DNA of 7,370 nucleotides from an uncultured Dehalococcoidia bacterium (GTDB lineage Bacteria; Chloroflexota; Dehalococcoidia; Dehalococcoidales; UBA3254). A program made the translations under genes and the position numbers. The notes under the pieces are model-generated. The model was given only the letters and a program-made list of their open reading frames with translations, was not told the DNA's origin and made no database searches. How positions within the stretch are numbered: the first letter of the stretch is position 1; each line of letters starts with the position of its first letter. Shown piece by piece: positions 6,995-7,370 of this stretch. Location of the stretch: positions 1 through 7,370 of the forward strand of contig CAITCX010000315.1 of assembly GCA_903890885.1 (NCBI GenBank). The letters are read 5' to 3'.

Positions 6995-7034
6995 GAAGAC
7001 TTGGTGCGAGTCACCAAGTCTTCTTTGTGTTTAT
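6995..7034 (+). terminator. Terminator-like hairpin within the rRNA leader
   Basis: GAAGACTTGGTG (6995-7006) and CACCAAGTCTTC (7012-7023) are perfect complements around a five-base loop, followed by TTTGTGTTTAT. The shape is that of an intrinsic terminator, though the stem is only moderately G+C-rich and the T-tract is interrupted by two Gs. It sits downstream of both rRNA promoters and upstream of boxA and the 23S gene, so full termination here would silence the rRNA. Partial attenuation, processing or termination of a small leader RNA are the alternatives. Confidence 0.6.
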
Positions 7035-7051
7035 CCGAGGAGTCGCAGGTA

Positions 7052-7060
7052 CTTTAACAA
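7052..7060 (+). promoter_or_regulatory. boxA-like rRNA antitermination site
   Basis: CTTTAACAA is identical to the last nine bases of the Escherichia coli rrn boxA (TGCTCTTTAACAA), and lies about 30 bases before the 23S 5' end. In rRNA transcripts boxA recruits NusB and NusE (S10) to make RNA polymerase resist Rho-dependent termination. Sequence match and position both support the call. Confidence 0.7.
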
Positions 7061-7091
7061 GTGAATAGGGGCTAATATCAAATCTGAAGCA

Positions 7092-7370
7092 GGTCAAGCG
7101 GTGAAGGCACACGGTGGATGCCTTGGCATCAAGAGCCGACGAAGGACGTGGTAAGACTGCGAAAAGCCTCGGTTAGCTGTCCGACAAGCTTACCCGGGGA
7201 TTTCCGAATGAGGCAACTCACTCCGATAAAATCGGGGTATCCATAGTTCAACACATAGACTATGGAAGGCAAGCGGGGGAAGTGAAACATCTCAGTACCC
7301 CGAGGAAGAGAAAAAGATATCGATACCCCTAGTAGTGGCGAACGAACGGGGCACAGCCTAAACCTTTTAA
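7092..7370 (+). rRNA. 23S ribosomal RNA, 5' part (runs off right edge)
   Basis: The bases from GGTCAAGCGGTGAAGGCACA onward align by eye with the start of bacterial 23S rRNA (E. coli GGTTAAGCGACTAAGCG, then CACGGTGGATGCC). Further universally conserved blocks follow in order: GAAGGACGTGG, GATTTCCGAATG, GGGGGAAGTGAAACATCT, AGTACCCCGAGGAA and GTAGTGGCGAACGAACGGGG. About 279 bases, roughly the first tenth of the molecule, are present. The exact 5' end is set by analogy and could differ by a few bases. No 16S gene lies upstream in this window. Confidence 0.97.

Larger units (their letters stand above)
6810..7091 (+). other. Leader region of the 23S rRNA precursor
   Basis: This transcribed but gene-free stretch runs from the P1 start to the mature 23S 5' end. 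It holds P2, an eight-base inverted repeat (AGATTCAG 6821-6828 / CTGAATCT 6885-6892), a 12-bp hairpin with a T-rich tail and a boxA-like site. There is no 16S gene, tRNA or credible coding frame. The bases just before the 23S would be expected to pair with the 3' flank in the RNase III processing stem, but that partner lies outside the window. Confidence 0.7.

Noticed and set aside
7051..7078. Possible third promoter just before the 23S (ACTTTA and TAATAT)
   Set aside because: The -35 match is poor and overlaps the boxA-like site; predicted start would be within a few bases of the mature 23S end, leaving no processing leader.

Overview
The window looks bacterial, of moderate G+C. My best guess is Chloroflexota, near class Dehalococcoidia. 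The grounds are a 23S rRNA gene with no 16S gene or spacer tRNA before it, a four-subunit anaerobic 2-oxoacid:ferredoxin oxidoreductase operon, a promoter that appears to give a leaderless mRNA, and a secreted Asp-box/fibronectin-III protein of a style I associate with that class. The lineage is inference from recollection, not from a search.

Layout. Positions 1-3374 (minus strand) are one uninterrupted reading frame running off the left edge: a secreted or surface protein with a signal peptide, about fourteen ~48-residue propeller-type repeats, three fibronectin-III-like modules and a Ser/Thr/Pro-rich linker. A divergent intergenic region (3375-3539) carries its promoter and one for tRNA-Arg(CCG) at 3540-3612. 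With no visible terminator after the tRNA, a tightly packed plus-strand operon follows: porC (gamma), porD (delta), porA (alpha) and porB (beta), 3788-6735. It encodes the complete heterotetrameric pyruvate (or related 2-oxoacid):ferredoxin oxidoreductase. Neighbouring genes overlap by 1-20 bases, and three of the four probably start at TTG or GTG behind strong Shine-Dalgarno sites.

From 6736 to 7091 there is no convincing gene. This stretch is the control region and leader of a 23S rRNA gene: two tandem promoters with perfect TTGACA boxes and 17-base spacers (6776 and 6872), a 12-bp terminator-like hairpin with a T-rich tail (6995-7034), a boxA-like antitermination signal (7052-7060), then the 23S 5' end at about 7092, which runs off the right edge.

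Together the Por subunits link 2-oxoacid and acetyl-CoA metabolism to ferredoxin in an anaerobe. The exported propeller protein is transcribed away from them and has no evident functional link. No defence system, mobile element or CRISPR array was seen. The least ordinary points are the terminator-like hairpin inside the rRNA leader and the promoter placed so that transcription would begin at the A of the start codon of the propeller gene.
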